A DNA stretch of 64,000 bases, taken from positions 211,001 to 275,000 of the forward strand of contig JAJOZX010000874.1 of the NCBI GenBank assembly GCA_023014485.1. The letters are read 5' to 3'. Shown piece after piece: positions 1-10,592 of this stretch (its first letter is position 1; every line of letters starts with the position of its first letter). Under the pieces are notes generated by a model, which was not told the DNA's origin, made no database searches, and saw nothing but the letters and a program-made list of their open reading frames with translations. This stretch comes from Bathynomus jamesi (Eukaryota > Arthropoda > Malacostraca > Isopoda > Cirolanidae). The position numbers were made by a program, and so were the translations under genes.

Positions 1-373
1 GAGGAGAATCCTTAAAGAAGAGATTCTGAGTCAGCCGCAGTGAGAGTGTTTAAATTGCCCACGTTGAACTTTCAGTGCAGTGAGTACTACACTATGATTA
101 ACTGGCAAACTTGTGTCACAGCTGTCAGAACCTCCTCTGACAAAAGTTCTATCACGCTCCGACATCCTGAACTATATCTCATCAGGAGATGTACCTGATT
201 TTATCCCACGCTTTCCTTGCCACACCCAAGCGGTTGAACGGCATATAAAGCTGGTAACAGAGGCTTCAGCTGCAGTATGCGGTTCAGAGGCAAGGGATGG
301 ATTTATCAGAGCAAGATTAGAATCCATAAAGAAAATGCCAAGAATGGAAACAAAAAGTGACTACAGTATATAA
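1..373 (+). pseudogene. hAT-like transposase, C-terminal fragment (copy A)
   Basis: Positions 113-373 encode 86 residues closely related to the C-terminus of the copy B transposase (ending at 10442). Shared landmarks are the FPCHTQ motif followed by VER, KLVTEAS and a RDGFIR block, then a basic tail ending near the stop. Recognisable homology continues upstream to base 1 in another frame, so there is a frameshift near 105-115 and an in-frame stop near 40. This is the tail of a dead copy. The conserved C-terminal block is shared by all three copies in the window and may be the family's C-terminal domain; its function is not known to me. Confidence 0.75.
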
Positions 374-418
374 CAAGCCTAAGTCCGATAATGGTAGGGT
401 GGTTGGGTCGGGCAGGAA

Positions 419-511
419 GGAACTCGAAATGCAGCCACCCCCACGTGGTGAGTTCTGGGTTATTTTGTCAATATAGTACACTCAATATTGACGAAATAAG
501 CGAGGAGCTGC
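419..511 (+). other. conserved stem-loop downstream of hAT-like gene (copy A)
   Basis: TTATTTTGTCAATAT (460-474) pairs with 485-499 over 15 positions with one G-U type pair and a 10-base loop. An outer GCAGC (431-435) can pair with GCTGC (507-511), and GAACTC (420-425) with GAGTTC (450-455). The same layout follows the copy B gene with different but still complementary stem bases. Confidence 0.55.
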
Positions 512-1342
512 ATGCATATTACATAATAAGTCATCAAAAATAAACCAAGCATATGCAAAGTAAACTGCATTGGTGGACCTAAATTATCTAATTGCTCAAA
601 TATATAAACTTCTTAAATTACTGAAATATGATATAATGAATTGTTAATTGCATTACTTAATACACAATTAACGAATATACTGTGGTGTAGGGCCGAAGTT
701 GACCATAATAGCGTCATTATAAAATACGCTATTTATGTAAATTTTCCCGTATTTTGGAAGGTTTGCGGAGGCAGAAGAAATTATCGCAGGACAAAAAATT
801 TTAAAACTAGTCTAAAATAAACCTTTAGGATGCTTTTCCTCGCTATTACAAGAAGGTAGGATGAAAATTAAAACTATAAGAAAATACTGAAAAAATGCGT
901 ATTTTGGCACATTTTTTGCATTTTCAACGCGCGTGCGGAGGCAGAAGATATTATTGCAGATCTCTGAGATTTTACACACTCACTTTTGACGTGGAAGAGC
1001 CACTTTCCCACGCTATTACAAAACGAAAAAAGTGTAAAAATGCTCCGCCCTTATGTCCACCCAGTGAATTAAATAATACATGCGTTCCCTATTTTTAAAA
1101 TAAACGGCTATCCAATGAATCCCTTCCTCGCCACTTAATCCGTATTTAGAATAAGTGCGCCGCAGTGTTTCTTAGTTGGAAGCTTCAGCGTTTCATTCTT
1201 CGTAAACACGCCGTTAAATTTGGAGCGTGTGAAACGGTCACTATTCATTACTCTCTGGAGTGTATTCGTATCCATTTTTAAAAGCCTGTGACTACACCTC
1301 TAAACCTATCAATTTATATTAGGGCTTGCGATTCGAGGTAAA

Positions 1343-2560
1343 CTACTGTAGTACACTAATAGGCGCGTCTAGTGGCTTCGCGAACTCCAGTCTGACTGAT
1401 ATATTCCCATTCTGCTGTGGACTTATGTGCGTATTTATACTAGCAGATAAGACTGGCGAGATGTCAAATGGGTAAAGATTAACCCGCCCGACGAATTCCT
1501 TCTGTGTTACGCCGATTCCTAATTCGTTACAAGTAATGGCAATATGTGCGAGATTACTATAAACTCTCGAGCAAAGCGGGAACTCGTCATCTGTAGAATA
1601 ATTTGGTTCCGATGTCCCACCTAAGGCGACTCCATTGATATACAGGGTGATATTTTTAAGGCCGAAATTTTCGAAATTAAATTCAGTCTTTTTATATTTT
1701 CCATTCACAGAAGCGTGTTCCTGCATTCCAATTAATAACTTTTAGGTAGAACTCCAAGAGCAACATTTTCTATCTGCTTCGATGTTAGCCCTGAGGGCAC
1801 CGTATACAGTTTGAGTTGGACTCAATTTATATTTGTTTAGCAGAGCTTAATTTCACTCAACGCACTCGGAGACATGTCTCCATAATACGAATAACCATAA
1901 GCTTCGAGCTCTCTTCTTGGTCAGCCCCCAAATTTTAAAAAAAAATGTCAGAGCTCATACGATTAGCTTTATTTTCATATCGACCCCATTCACAAGCAGT
2001 TTCTCCTGGAATGTGAATCTGTGTGTAGGCGCCCGAAGCAATCATATATATTCTTTTTAGAATTTTAAAATTTGGCCTTTATACTACTTTCATCTTTAGC
2101 TCGAAAATAGCCTTCAGCAGTTAAAAAGGTATCCTTCGCTTCTTTTGAAAAGTTGAGGACATTTTCCAGATAGGCCTGTAGGTCATAGTAGCCAGACCCT
2201 GCAGACACGTTGATCTGATTTAAATACACATAACATTAACTGAATATGGTGTGTAGAAAGTTTGCTTCTGGGTATACACTATACAGCGTAATCCATTTCG
2301 CATTCCGTTCAATCTGAATGTGCTATTCGTAGTTTAGCGTACGTGCACACAGCTTGGGTCAAAAAAGGACCTGAGCTTGGGATCACGAACTCTATAGGAG
2401 CACTCGGGGAGCTAATGGTGTTTAACGGATTAACTGTAATAAAGTCACAGTGCTCTATTGATACTTGTGTTAGGGGCATGTCAAAGAAGGTCAGCTCCGA
2501 TTTACAACATTGAAGTACACAGATGGATGAAACGTGCCATGGCGAGCCAGAAATAATGGC
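1343..2560 (-). pseudogene. Polinton major capsid protein, degenerate
   Basis: The clearest part, 1343-1726, encodes 127 residues with the FENFGLKNITLYINGV stretch typical of the C-terminal half of the double jelly-roll major capsid protein of Polintons, found in animal annotations as F54H12.2-like proteins. In other minus-strand frames up to about 2560 I see further family-like pieces, including an N-terminal region with an APIEFVIP block near 2390-2420 and a segment leading to a conserved LP motif near 1745-1830. Several frameshifts and stops separate the pieces, so no functional product is expected. The protein would form the virion shell if the element makes particles. Confidence 0.68.
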
Positions 2561-2639
2561 ATCTCTTTCGACAAGTAGTAAACAGTCTATGATTCATGAG
2601 AGCAACGTCCTTAGCTTATATCAGTTAAAAAAAGTGGTA

Positions 2640-2862
2640 AACCATAGATTTCATGCGCTTAGAACACTTCTTTTTTGATGTCCTTTTATGGTTAACACCA
2701 TGTGCTAGTAACGCCTTCTTCAGTACAGGACTCTTCTTCTTCCCGCCACCACGCATTTTTCTCTTTGCATTTTTGATGATTTCGTCCCGTGTACGTTTTC
2801 AGTGCTTTTTTGGACCTTCTTTAGGCTTAGACCCAGCCTGAGATACTGGTTAGTGGGTTAGT
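2640..2862 (-). pseudogene. small basic Polinton protein, candidate
   Basis: The minus strand between 2862 and 2640 encodes a short, very lysine- and arginine-rich peptide with a glycine cluster (MRGGGKKKS) followed by a short hydrophobic stretch (LKKALLAHG). Short basic proteins of this type lie next to capsid genes in Polintons and recall the adenovirus core/pX class. One in-frame stop is visible near the N-terminal end. Assignment rests on composition and position between two capsid-type genes, not on clear sequence homology. Confidence 0.35.
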
Positions 2863-3018
2863 TGCGACATTGACATAGTGAGGCTTGTCGTATGTGATGC
2901 TTAAGCTCCTTCCTCTATGATTGGGAATGTGGGCGATGCGCAGCAGGCGCGCCTGGGTATCCCCAACAAACTGATGTTCCACGATATCGCTATAAATATA
3001 GCACATGTTCGGGGTAGG

Positions 3019-3607
3019 TCAGCCATCGTTCAATTTCTCCAATTTCAGCTGATACATTAAGCTGCACAAGTCATGTTGTGATTCTTGAAAAGTATCTCTG
3101 GATGGCTGCCCCATATCTGCACTCGTTATAATTTTGAACAGCCCTTTGTCTTTAATATTTCCGTTAGCCTTTGCTTTTAGAGTCAAAGTATGTGCCGGGA
3201 TATCTTTGTTTACGATTTCGCATTCTAGATGTAAGATTTGATCTTTTGAAACTACCATTCAGCTCTCTCACATCTTCGGCTGTGCCATAATGTTCCGGTC
3301 CAAGTGTTACTACTGTAGTGTAGTATTGGTCCTCCCAACCCCGGGCGGCACGCGTGGTCTCGTCCCGAGTTACCCCGGCTTTTTCGCACCCATCACGGTT
3401 TCTAAGAACCGCATAAACGGATTCTTTATTATCAATACTTAAAAATTTGGTCGCCAATTGTAATTCCCATATTCCTACCTCATATGATTCACGACCCAAT
3501 TCAATTGGCCCATGGAGTTCTGTTACAAAGTTGGCCAGGGTGTTGTTAGGATGTACAAACTGGGAAGAAGAGGACGGGAATGTGACGTAGAAGTGGGTAG
3601 GCGCCAT
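3019..3607 (-). pseudogene. Polinton virion-associated protein, frameshifted
   Basis: The ORF at 3164-3607 starts MAPTHFYVTFPSSSSQ and contains VGIWELQLATKF, matching the N-terminal pattern of a conserved Polinton protein (HFYVTL, then ELG....EVG...) found next to the integrase and capsid genes. The C-terminal part continues in another frame at 3019-3258 with DLCSLMYQLKLEKL, so there is a frameshift near 3250. Adjacent to integrase (upstream) and the basic protein (downstream). Family role is uncertain; a minor capsid or penton-like part is a reasonable guess. Confidence 0.55.
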
Positions 3608-3649
3608 GATGCAAACTATTTAAGCTTTATTATTGCTGCCTTTGCTACC

Positions 3650-4530
3650 TAAAATGTTTTCAATTTTAAACACTTTTTTCCTAAATTAAATGTCACTTTC
3701 TGCAGCTCCGAGCCGTAAAAGCTCCCTGCAATTTCTTCCTCATTCAAATCTTCAACGTAATCTAACATTATTTCGCCTTTAGGTCTCATAGCTCTAACCT
3801 TAAAAATCTCACGTGTCCAACCTTACTCAAATCCCTTTGCAAATTTATTACCCGAACGCGACAGCCTTACATAATCATTGATTTTGAAACGCCTAGAGCG
3901 TGGTGGCACTCTACGAATATCTTTTCTTACCTCACGTTCTGTGTGCGTACCTCTTTCTAAAATTTCGTTAGGTGTTGTACCAATCGTTCGGCGGTGTGAA
4001 CAATTGTAGAATGAAGCCAGCGAATCCAGAATGTCTATATGTCTGTTTTTGTGTGTGAAATAGCGATACATACGATCCTTTATGGTACGTTGAACTCTTA
4101 CAGCTAAAGATGCCTTATGTATAGAATTGCTAGTGTAATAACTGATATTAAACTCTGTCAACATGTTCTGAAAAACTCGGCCTATAAATTCTTTCCCCAT
4201 GCATGTCCGTACAAAAATAGCCAGGAATCCTGTTTTCTTTCAACATCAGCGTTTTGTTGGCTTTAGCAACTGTTTCAGGAGATTTTTCAGGAGAATTAGC
4301 CACAAATATCTGGAGAATACATCTATTATGAATAGGATGTAGTGGTAGCTGCCATTATACACCGAATATCCCTGCATGTCTGTTAAATTGAGGCTGCTGT
4401 TGTCTTGGCTGTTTTAAACATTTTTCTCACCGGCTTATGAAGTGTATAAGCATACTGCTCCCGCGAAAACCTCTTAACGTTTCTGTACAGTCTATTAACG
4501 CCGCCGAGGAGGCTGGGCTAGAAATGTCAT
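3650..4530 (-). pseudogene. Polinton retroviral-type integrase, degenerate
   Basis: The ORF 3823-4200 carries the C-terminal part of an rve-type integrase core: a DRMYRYFTHKN stretch, then the YN-(n)-H-(n)-TP pattern (FYNCSHRRTIGTTPNEIL), typical of Polinton integrases. Downstream, 3650-3790 encodes in another frame a chromodomain-like tail containing ..GSFYGSELQKV, which ends Polinton integrases. The N-terminal part toward 4530 is broken. The enzyme would insert the linear element DNA into the host chromosome. Frameshifts at about 3820 and upstream of 4200 make it inactive. Confidence 0.75.
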
Positions 4531-4539
4531 AACGTTTTC

Positions 4540-5273
4540 TTAATATGTTAGCCATTTACCTATTTTAGAGGCGCGCGGGTACAGTTGGCCTTTGTTGTTT
4601 TCGGGCTCTTCTTTCTCCGTTACCGTTGTCGGCGAAGGCGTGTTCAGCTGTGGTATATGCGAGGCTTGTCCCAAGTCTTTTAACCTGTTCAGATTACCTA
4701 TCAGTGTTTTCGGGACATTTATTTGCTGTAGTCTTCCTTTAATATGTTTCAATCCTGCTGGTGAGGGTCTATCCCACTTTCTCACCAAGTCATGGACGAT
4801 GTCAACGATGTTCGAACCCTGTACCTTTGTTCCTTCAACAAAAACGTCGCCTGTGTCGGTCCAGTATAAAGGATTCTCACTCAATAGATTATAAAGACTT
4901 AAAGCTTTATTCCTCAATGTTTGTGGGAGACTGCTTCTTAATACATGTTCGATATGTTGTGGGGCCGTTCCGTTGTTCTTTGACTGTTCGTCTGTAGCAT
5001 CGACCCCAGGTCCTATGCTTCCATGCTCAACGTTGTCTTGTCTGCGCTGTGCATAATAACTACGGGGACCTCTGTTGGATTCTTATAATTTTCGTACTTA
5101 TAAAATTTCTGTAGAGCTTCTTCGTATAAGATTCTTTTCTCATCAGGAGACTTTTCACTGTTTAATAGGTCTAACAATTCGCTTTCCATTCTTTTAAGCC
5201 TGCAATTACGGGGTTCTAGAACCGTGTCTGGATTCTTTGAGCTTTGTAGTGGAATCACGACTACTTTCTTCAT
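4540..5273 (-). pseudogene. Polinton conserved linker protein, two frames
   Basis: Two minus-strand ORFs (5013-5273 and 4540-4917) look like the N- and C-terminal halves of one Polinton protein. The first has an acidic LLNSEKSPDEKRILYEEALQ helix; the second has the PLYWTDTGDVFVEGTKVQGSNIVDIV pattern typical of this family between ATPase and integrase genes, here described rather than aligned. A frameshift lies between 4917 and 5013. The start of the first half overlaps the stop of the next gene upstream at 5273. Biochemical role unknown. Confidence 0.58.
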
Positions 5274-5587
5274 TATATTAAACTAGTCAGTAAAGGTCCC
5301 AAAACTGAAAATAAGATGGGCAGGAATGAAACCCCTCTTTGTACAATAATTCGTTTTTTCTTCCCCACAGTTTGACTTTTACGAGCGAGTGCGCGTATTA
5401 TGTTTTTGTAACAACGTAGGCGAGCCTTCTTAAGGGGTTTCATTGGTACATTACATTTTATAACGTAAAGACAGATTTCACAGATGCATTTTAAAAAGTT
5501 GGAGTCAATATTTTTAACAAACATCTGCTGCAGTACCCGTGGCAGTCGATGATAGATTTTTATTAATTCACGGTATTTCTTCAACAT
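5273..5587 (-). CDS. Polinton small basic conserved protein
   Basis: A 104-residue ORF, apparently intact. It has a helical N-terminus, a cysteine-containing central segment (LKCICEICLYVIKCNVP), an arginine/lysine-rich stretch and the ending KKKRIIVQRGVSFLPILFSVLGP, a basic run followed by a hydrophobic tail. This arrangement recurs in Polintons and related virus-like elements, where the KK(R)..QRG.FLP ending is conserved. It sits 3 bases downstream of the ATPase stop and abuts the linker protein gene. Possibly a membrane-active or core protein; that is inference. Confidence 0.6.
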   Translation of the reverse strand: MLKKYRELIKIYHRLPRVLQQMFVKNIDSNFLKCICEICLYVIKCNVPMKPLKKARLRCYKNIIRALARKSQTVGKKKRIIVQRGVSFLPILFSVLGPLLTSLI

Positions 5588-5590
5588 CTG

Positions 5591-6210
5591 TCATTCTGGG
5601 ATATACGCCGTTTCAGCCTCGTTTAGTAATATATTCGTTCTTAGAAGCACCGTAAACGTGGTTCGCGGATAAAGGTCACAAACCAAATATCCGTAACGTT
5701 GACTTGTAGCTTCTTTATAAACTTCCAGAAACTCCTTATGTTGACTGGGGAACATTTGATTGGCTAATACCTCAATTTGTGACATCTCTACGTTGTGCGA
5801 ATAAGACTAGATATTATGTATTTAGCGACACATCGCGCATGCATCTATTTTTGCAAAAAAATAGATTCTGATTGATGAAGAATACACTTATTGTATGTTA
5901 AGATGGTGGGAGAACACTGTAAATGTCTCGGTAAACGTTTATCCATTTCTAACATGAGATTGTCAATTACAATGACCGTATGCTTATTTCCCTTTATTTT
6001 GTGCAACAAAATATCTTGGTACTCGTTGAATACTGACTGGTATGTCAAATATAACCATATGACTTGATGCACAAATTTTGAGAACATCTCCCCCTTGTCT
6101 TTAATGATTTTAAGCATAAACACAGTTTTACCACATCCTGTAGGGCCAGATATAATACATGTGGACTGGCTTGTGACCCTGAATTTTTCTACAGAATCCA
6201 TCTCTAACAC
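5591..6210 (-). pseudogene. Polinton genome-packaging ATPase (FtsK/HerA type), frameshifted
   Basis: The N-terminal ORF (5845-6210) contains a clean Walker A motif GPTGCGKT near residue 23 and a Walker B-like HTVIVIDNLM near residue 78. The C-terminal ORF (5591-5785) has the family's ending: a ...ATSQRYGYLVCDLYP segment followed by a LRTNI block. The middle is lost to one or more frameshifts between 5785 and 5845. In intact elements the protein pumps DNA into capsids. It is the first of the minus-strand cassette genes. Confidence 0.78.
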
Positions 6211-6303
6211 GTTACAGTCCTAAGTGGAACATTTACAAAATAAAATTTTAATTGATGCTCCTTATATTCTAGAGTCTTGTCTTCATCTTCCTCAAAACCG
6301 TGA

Positions 6304-6732
6304 ATGACGACGAGGAATGAGATAGTGTGCCAGAAACATGTCCCCATTATCGATATTGCAGACGAAACCGATGGCAGTGTAGCTGGGTCTACAGACTCCA
6401 CCCCGCTAGTGAACCCCCACCAGCGATACCTGAAGGACTCTCACGCGACAATTCGAGGAGAAAGCGGGGGGCATGAAGAAGTTGATGATTCACCTTCCAC
6501 GTCAGGTATAAAGCGTGCCAGGAGTGTAATGGTTGTTAGACTCACAGTAAGAGAGCCCCAGCCCTCTACGTCTTACAACATAGCCCCCACATTACCTCCT
6601 GCAAATAAAACTGTGCCCCCTTATTCTTGTTCAATTCCGGTTGTTCCCTCCACAGCAGCAGCATCTCATTCTGTAGAGTACCATAACATTCGAGCTGGTG
6701 CGCACCGCCACCACCACCCCAGCACTGACTAG
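6304..6732 (+). CDS. hypothetical protein, opposite strand next to the ATPase
   Basis: A 142-residue plus-strand ORF with low-complexity composition: Ser/Pro/Thr rich, an acidic patch (HEEVDDSPSTSG), a PPANKTVPPY segment and a histidine-rich ending. No domain recognised. It starts 94 bases beyond the ATPase start and reads away from it, which would fit a divergent Polinton gene, but a chance ORF is possible since codon constraint cannot be judged here. Confidence 0.3.
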   Translation: MTTRNEIVCQKHVPIIDIADETDGSVAGSTDSTPLVNPHQRYLKDSHATIRGESGGHEEVDDSPSTSGIKRARSVMVVRLTVREPQPSTSYNIAPTLPPANKTVPPYSCSIPVVPSTAAASHSVEYHNIRAGAHRHHHPSTD

Positions 6733-6821
6733 AAACTCGTACGTAGTCAGGGTCGACCAGCGAACCATGATTAGTGTAAAGGTTTCCTTTGATAGGTGCA
6801 GGTTGAAGAGAAGCTTAAACA

Positions 6822-6822
<1 letters not shown>

Positions 6823-6867
<45 letters not shown>

Positions 6868-6868
6868 T
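6823..6868. repeat. (GT)n-(TA)n microsatellite
   Basis: About 17 GT units followed directly by TA units. Confidence 0.95.
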
Positions 6869-6899
6869 TACAAAATTATAAAGAAAATTAAATAACTGA

Positions 6900-7372
6900 A
6901 GAGTAAGACAAGTGGATTTTCCGAAGTGTAAAGAGTATGCTCAGATAGCTTCAATGATGTTCCGTGTAAAGTGTCGGCTTGTGCGTTATCTAATAGTTGC
7001 CCAAGGACTTGAATAAAAGTAACCTTTTGGAGCAAGGTAAAACTTATGTAAAAGGTGCTTATATTATTATGAACATATGAATGCAAAATTATAAGTTAAT
7101 TCACAACATAAAAATCAAAACATGACAATTAGAAAAGTATAATGAAAATACAAAATCAGAAACTTGTAAAATATCGGCTTACCCCTTGAAGACCTCTGGA
7201 AGAATGATTGGCTAGTTTGGCGTGTGGGTGATGATTACAGTTTTGTCTTCATAATTATATGGTTAACTGACCAACCACAACCAAATAGCCACGCACACTA
7301 ATTAAGAGAGTCTACAAGGGTCAATGATCTCTTTCTACAAACACTCAATTACTTACACATCCCCTTTCAAGA
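6900..7372 (-). other. candidate 3' LTR of the Gmr1-like element
   Basis: Downstream of the RNase H end, the minus strand reads a polypurine-like GAAAGGGGATG and then TGTAAGTAATTGAG, a typical plus-strand primer and LTR start. No second LTR copy was found to confirm the boundaries, so the far end near 6900 is a guess. Confidence 0.35.
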
Positions 7373-7394
7373 GTGATCTCACTGGGGTTACTAA

Positions 7395-7689
7395 ATTAAT
7401 CGATTCGGCTTAAGAAGTGTACCCCCGATGTTGTTTCGACCTTTTATGTAGGAAATCTTAAATTGTAAGACTGTAATGTGAGCGCCCACCTCATCAAGCA
7501 CGAGTTATTACCCTTAAAATGGCTTAAGAATACTAGGGTTTAGTGATCAGTTTATATTACAAATTCCTTGCCATAGAGGTAAACCTTAAATTTCTCGATC
7601 GCCCAGATGAGTGCCAAACATTCTTTTTCTATGGTGGAGTAATTCTTTTCCCTATCGAGTAGTTTCTTGCTGGCGTAGCTGATGGGCAT
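7395..7689 (-). pseudogene. RNase H, C-terminal part (Gmr1-like element)
   Basis: The minus strand continues RNase H across the hAT-like insertion. It contains SYASKKL, a ..YSTIEKECLALIWAI.. helix, a TDH motif and a WALTLQSYN block, all typical of Ty3 RNase H. In-frame stops are present after the TDH region. The 8 bases ATGGGCAT at 7682-7689 are the duplicated target of the inserted element, and the codons on either side are contiguous with those at 10855-10862. Confidence 0.75.
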
Positions 7690-8199
7690 TAGGGCGGAGT
7701 GAAAAACTCATTTTTCGAATTTTCAAATTGGCTAGTGTGGAAAATGTGTGGAGTAGTGAGGAAATAAGCTGGTATAAATTTAAAATCATAACATTAATAT
7801 CTTCAGGTTCCACAATGACCTTCAATATTGAAAAAAATTGAAAAAAGCAGATTTTAACCAATAATTACAGAAGAGTCCACGATGCACAATAGACAAGAAT
7901 TTATTCACACTTGTATAAAAATAGCTCAGTCAACCTTTAAAAAAAGTTTATATTCTCTAAAAACAGTTTTCTATAGTCAGCTCACTCAGCTGTCACGTGA
8001 GTACCTCGGTTCAGTGTAGCTGTCGCTCTCGTAGCAGGTGGGTGTTCTGTTGTTGGCGTTACTCAGATAGTCTAAACTATATTTCTTATATATTTTGCAT
8101 TTCTGTATTGTGTTGCCCTAAGTTTGCTATGTACTATTAACTGAAATTAACGTATAATTGATATTAGCTCTTTCTTTTTCAGATTTGTATACTTTCAAA

Positions 8200-10442
8200 A
8201 TGTCTCGAGTTTGTGCAAAATCAACCAGGGCCTCAACTGAGTGCCCCATGTTTGGTATGGGGGAAGATTTGTGGCACAGGAATCTTCCTACATACGAAGG
8301 AGTTTTTAAATATTACTTGTTTGTAAGAAACGATTTGAAACAGAATACTAATAAAGATCCTTCAATATCTCAAATATTAGAACAAGTTGTTGATAAATTG
8401 AAAACAATTTGGGAAAGTGCTTCCGTCCCAATTCTGTCAGACAGGCGAATTGAAACAATGTTCAGAAGCTACCACGAAAAGTATCGTGTCATTATGAAGC
8501 CATACCAAAGCAGAAAAAATTCTGAAGCTTACAAAGCAAAGATTGATATGTTCAAAAAGAAGCACACACGAAACTTTTTGACATTGCAGCGTGCAAGTGC
8601 AAAGTACAAACACAATGTTCTTGTCCCAAAGAAAAAACGGTTCCAAAGGAAGAAGTGACGTTCCTCTTAGATCAAAGGAGTGAAAGAAAACTGTTTATTG
8701 ATAGAGTAGATATTACACTCTCAAAGAAAAAAGCATCTACGTTGCTAAGAAAGCAAAAAGAAGCTGTGAGGCTCACCAAAGAATCTTCACAGGAGAAATT
8801 GCAGGATACAAATGTTGAATTATCATCATCGACATCAAATAGTGAAAGTGAATCTGGCGAAATATCAGACGATACATTTCCAGAGCCAGTTAGCTCGAAG
8901 AGAAAGCTCGAACAACCTGAAGAACAATTATTCAAGAAAAGGAAAACTACAAATCTACCTTCAGTGGCTACTGCTTGTGAGAGGACTGCAGTTTCAGATC
9001 GAGCTGCAGCATTCATTGTTAGTGCAGTATTGCAAGATATTGGAGAAGTTTCTATTGACAATACATCTGAAGTAGTGGATAGGAGTAAGATCAGAAGAGA
9101 AAGACAAAAGAAGAGATCAGAAATTATGAAAGATCAAAATCAGGTCCCAATCAGAGGAATCTATTTTGATGGTCGAAAAGATTCTACACTCTTCCAAGAA
9201 AAAAAAGAGTCCAAAGTATATCAGAAGAAGGTAACAAAAGAAATCACTGTAGTGAGAGAACCTGGTTCAGATTATTTGGGCCATTATTCTGTGAATTCTG
9301 GATCAGCTGAAGAAATATGTAAAGGAATGTTTGAGTATATTGGAAATAATGACATGAACCTGGAAAACCTTGTTGCCATTGGATGCGATGGTGCAGCAGT
9401 CAACAGTGGAGAAAAGGGAGGCGTTATAAGGCTTATAGAATTGAAGCTGAAGAAGCCAGTTCAACATTTAGTGTGCCAGCTCCATGCCAATGAATTGCCA
9501 TTACGCCATTTAGTTGCAAAGCTGGATGGAAAAACATCTGGGCCCCGCGGATTCACCGGTCCTATTGGCAGGGAATTAGAGAACTGTGAGAGTCTTCCTA
9601 TTGTCGAGTTTGAAAGGATTGATGCTGAGGAACCAACTGTAGACTGTGAAGATCTTAGCACCGACCAAAAATATCTAATTGATATTCATCAGGCCATAAC
9701 AAAGGGATATTGCTCTCCAGATCTTGCTCATCGTAGTCCAGGCAAAATGGCACATTCACGATGGCTGACTACAGCAAATCGTTTGCTTCGTCTATACGTT
9801 TCAACTGTAAGTCCATCTGAGAACCTCATGAACATTGCTTCTTTTATAATGAAGGTCTACATCCCAATGTGGTTTTCTATTAAGCAAAGTACGTCTTTTG
9901 TCAATGGCTCAAAACATGTTTTCAAAACTATTGAACTAACAAGAACACTGAATGACGAAGTAAAGGATATTGTAAACCCTGTCATACAAAGAAATGCATT
10001 TTTTGCAAATCCAGAAAATATTCTAGCATCAATGATTCATGATGACCGCAGCGCCATAAGAGAATTAGCGTGGAGGCGAATAAAGAAAGCAAGGCAAACA
10101 AACAAGGAAAAAGTTGTGAGGCGTTTCACAGTACCTGTTATTCAATTTGAAGCTACTGATTATACTGATTTAATTAATTGGCAAAAATGCATTGTCACTG
10201 AACCACCTGTGACAAGACACCTGACAGAAAATGAGATTGAAGAATTCATAGAAAACAAGAGTACCCCTCCATTCGAGAAATTCCCTTGTCATACACAAGT
10301 AGTAGAAAGAATGGTAAAATTAGTGACTGAAGCATCATCAAAAGTATTTGGATTGAACGCGCGAGATGGCTTCATAAGATCAACACTTCAGTCACGTAAA
10401 AAAATGCCATCATTCGAAAGTAAAGCTGAATATAAAGTTTAA
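8200..10442 (+). pseudogene. hAT-like transposase, near-intact (copy B)
   Basis: Two overlapping ORFs (ATG at 8200 to 8658, and 8655-10442) are the halves of one protein of about 745 residues with a single 1-nt frameshift near 8640; copy C encodes a related junction (IPKEELEFLEDQR) in a single frame. The second part has a DGRKD(S)TL block, IGCDGAAVNSG (about residue 241 of that ORF), VCQLHANELPLRHL (about 272), a SRWLTTANRL segment and the C-terminal FPCHTQ..RDGFIR module. An Asp followed by C-x2-H recalls the hAT RNase H-like core, but a canonical C-terminal dimerisation domain is not evident. The acidic-basic region at about residues 20-100 of the second ORF may be disordered. No intron is obvious. 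Confidence 0.72.
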
Positions 10443-10502
10443 ATAAAACGTTAATAGAAAAAAACATGCGCAAGGATGGGTGGTTGGGAGGGCATGGGTG
10501 GA

Positions 10503-10592
10503 GCTCGACACGCAGCCACCTCCTCGTGGTGAGTTCTGGATTATTTAGATCATTAATCCAAAGAACATTGATCTAAATAAACTAAGAGCTGC
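10503..10592 (+). other. conserved stem-loop downstream of hAT-like gene (copy B)
   Basis: TTATTTAGATCA (10541-10552) pairs perfectly with 10569-10580. Flanking GCAGC (10512-10516) and GCTGC (10588-10592) are complementary, and GAGCTC (10501-10506) can pair with GAGTTC (10531-10536). The arrangement mirrors 419-511, with stem bases changed in a compensating way. Confidence 0.55.

Larger units (their letters stand above)
1..1053 (+). mobile_element. hAT-like DNA transposon, copy A, 3' part
   Basis: The 3' end of a transposon whose 5' part lies outside the window. It holds the end of a transposase-like gene (1-373), a conserved stem-loop (419-511), and a subterminal region sharing a GCAGGAC-containing block near 790 with copy B near 10740. 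It ends with CTCCGCCCTTA at about 1043-1053, matching the inverted termini of copy B (CCGCCCTA) and copy C (CCACCCTTA). The target duplication cannot be checked because the other end is missing. hAT assignment comes from copy B, which has an 8-bp duplication. Confidence 0.72.
1343..6210 (-). mobile_element. Polinton/Maverick structural gene cassette, decayed
   Basis: Seven minus-strand genes of Polinton type lie head to tail: packaging ATPase, small basic protein, a two-part linker protein, retroviral-type integrase, virion protein, small basic protein, and major capsid protein. Gene content and compact spacing (genes touching at 5273 and separated by 3 bases at 5587-5591) fit a Polinton. Most genes carry frameshifts. 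No terminal repeats were located and the DNA polymerase is absent here; polymerase pieces occur at 26.6-28.9 kb and 39.9-41.3 kb and may or may not belong to the same insertion. Confidence 0.8.

Noticed and set aside
8672..9061. Antisense ORF across the hAT-like gene, and similar ones at 9461-9661 and 8437-8646
   Set aside because: No domains; fully inside a coding region with clear homologues on the other strand.
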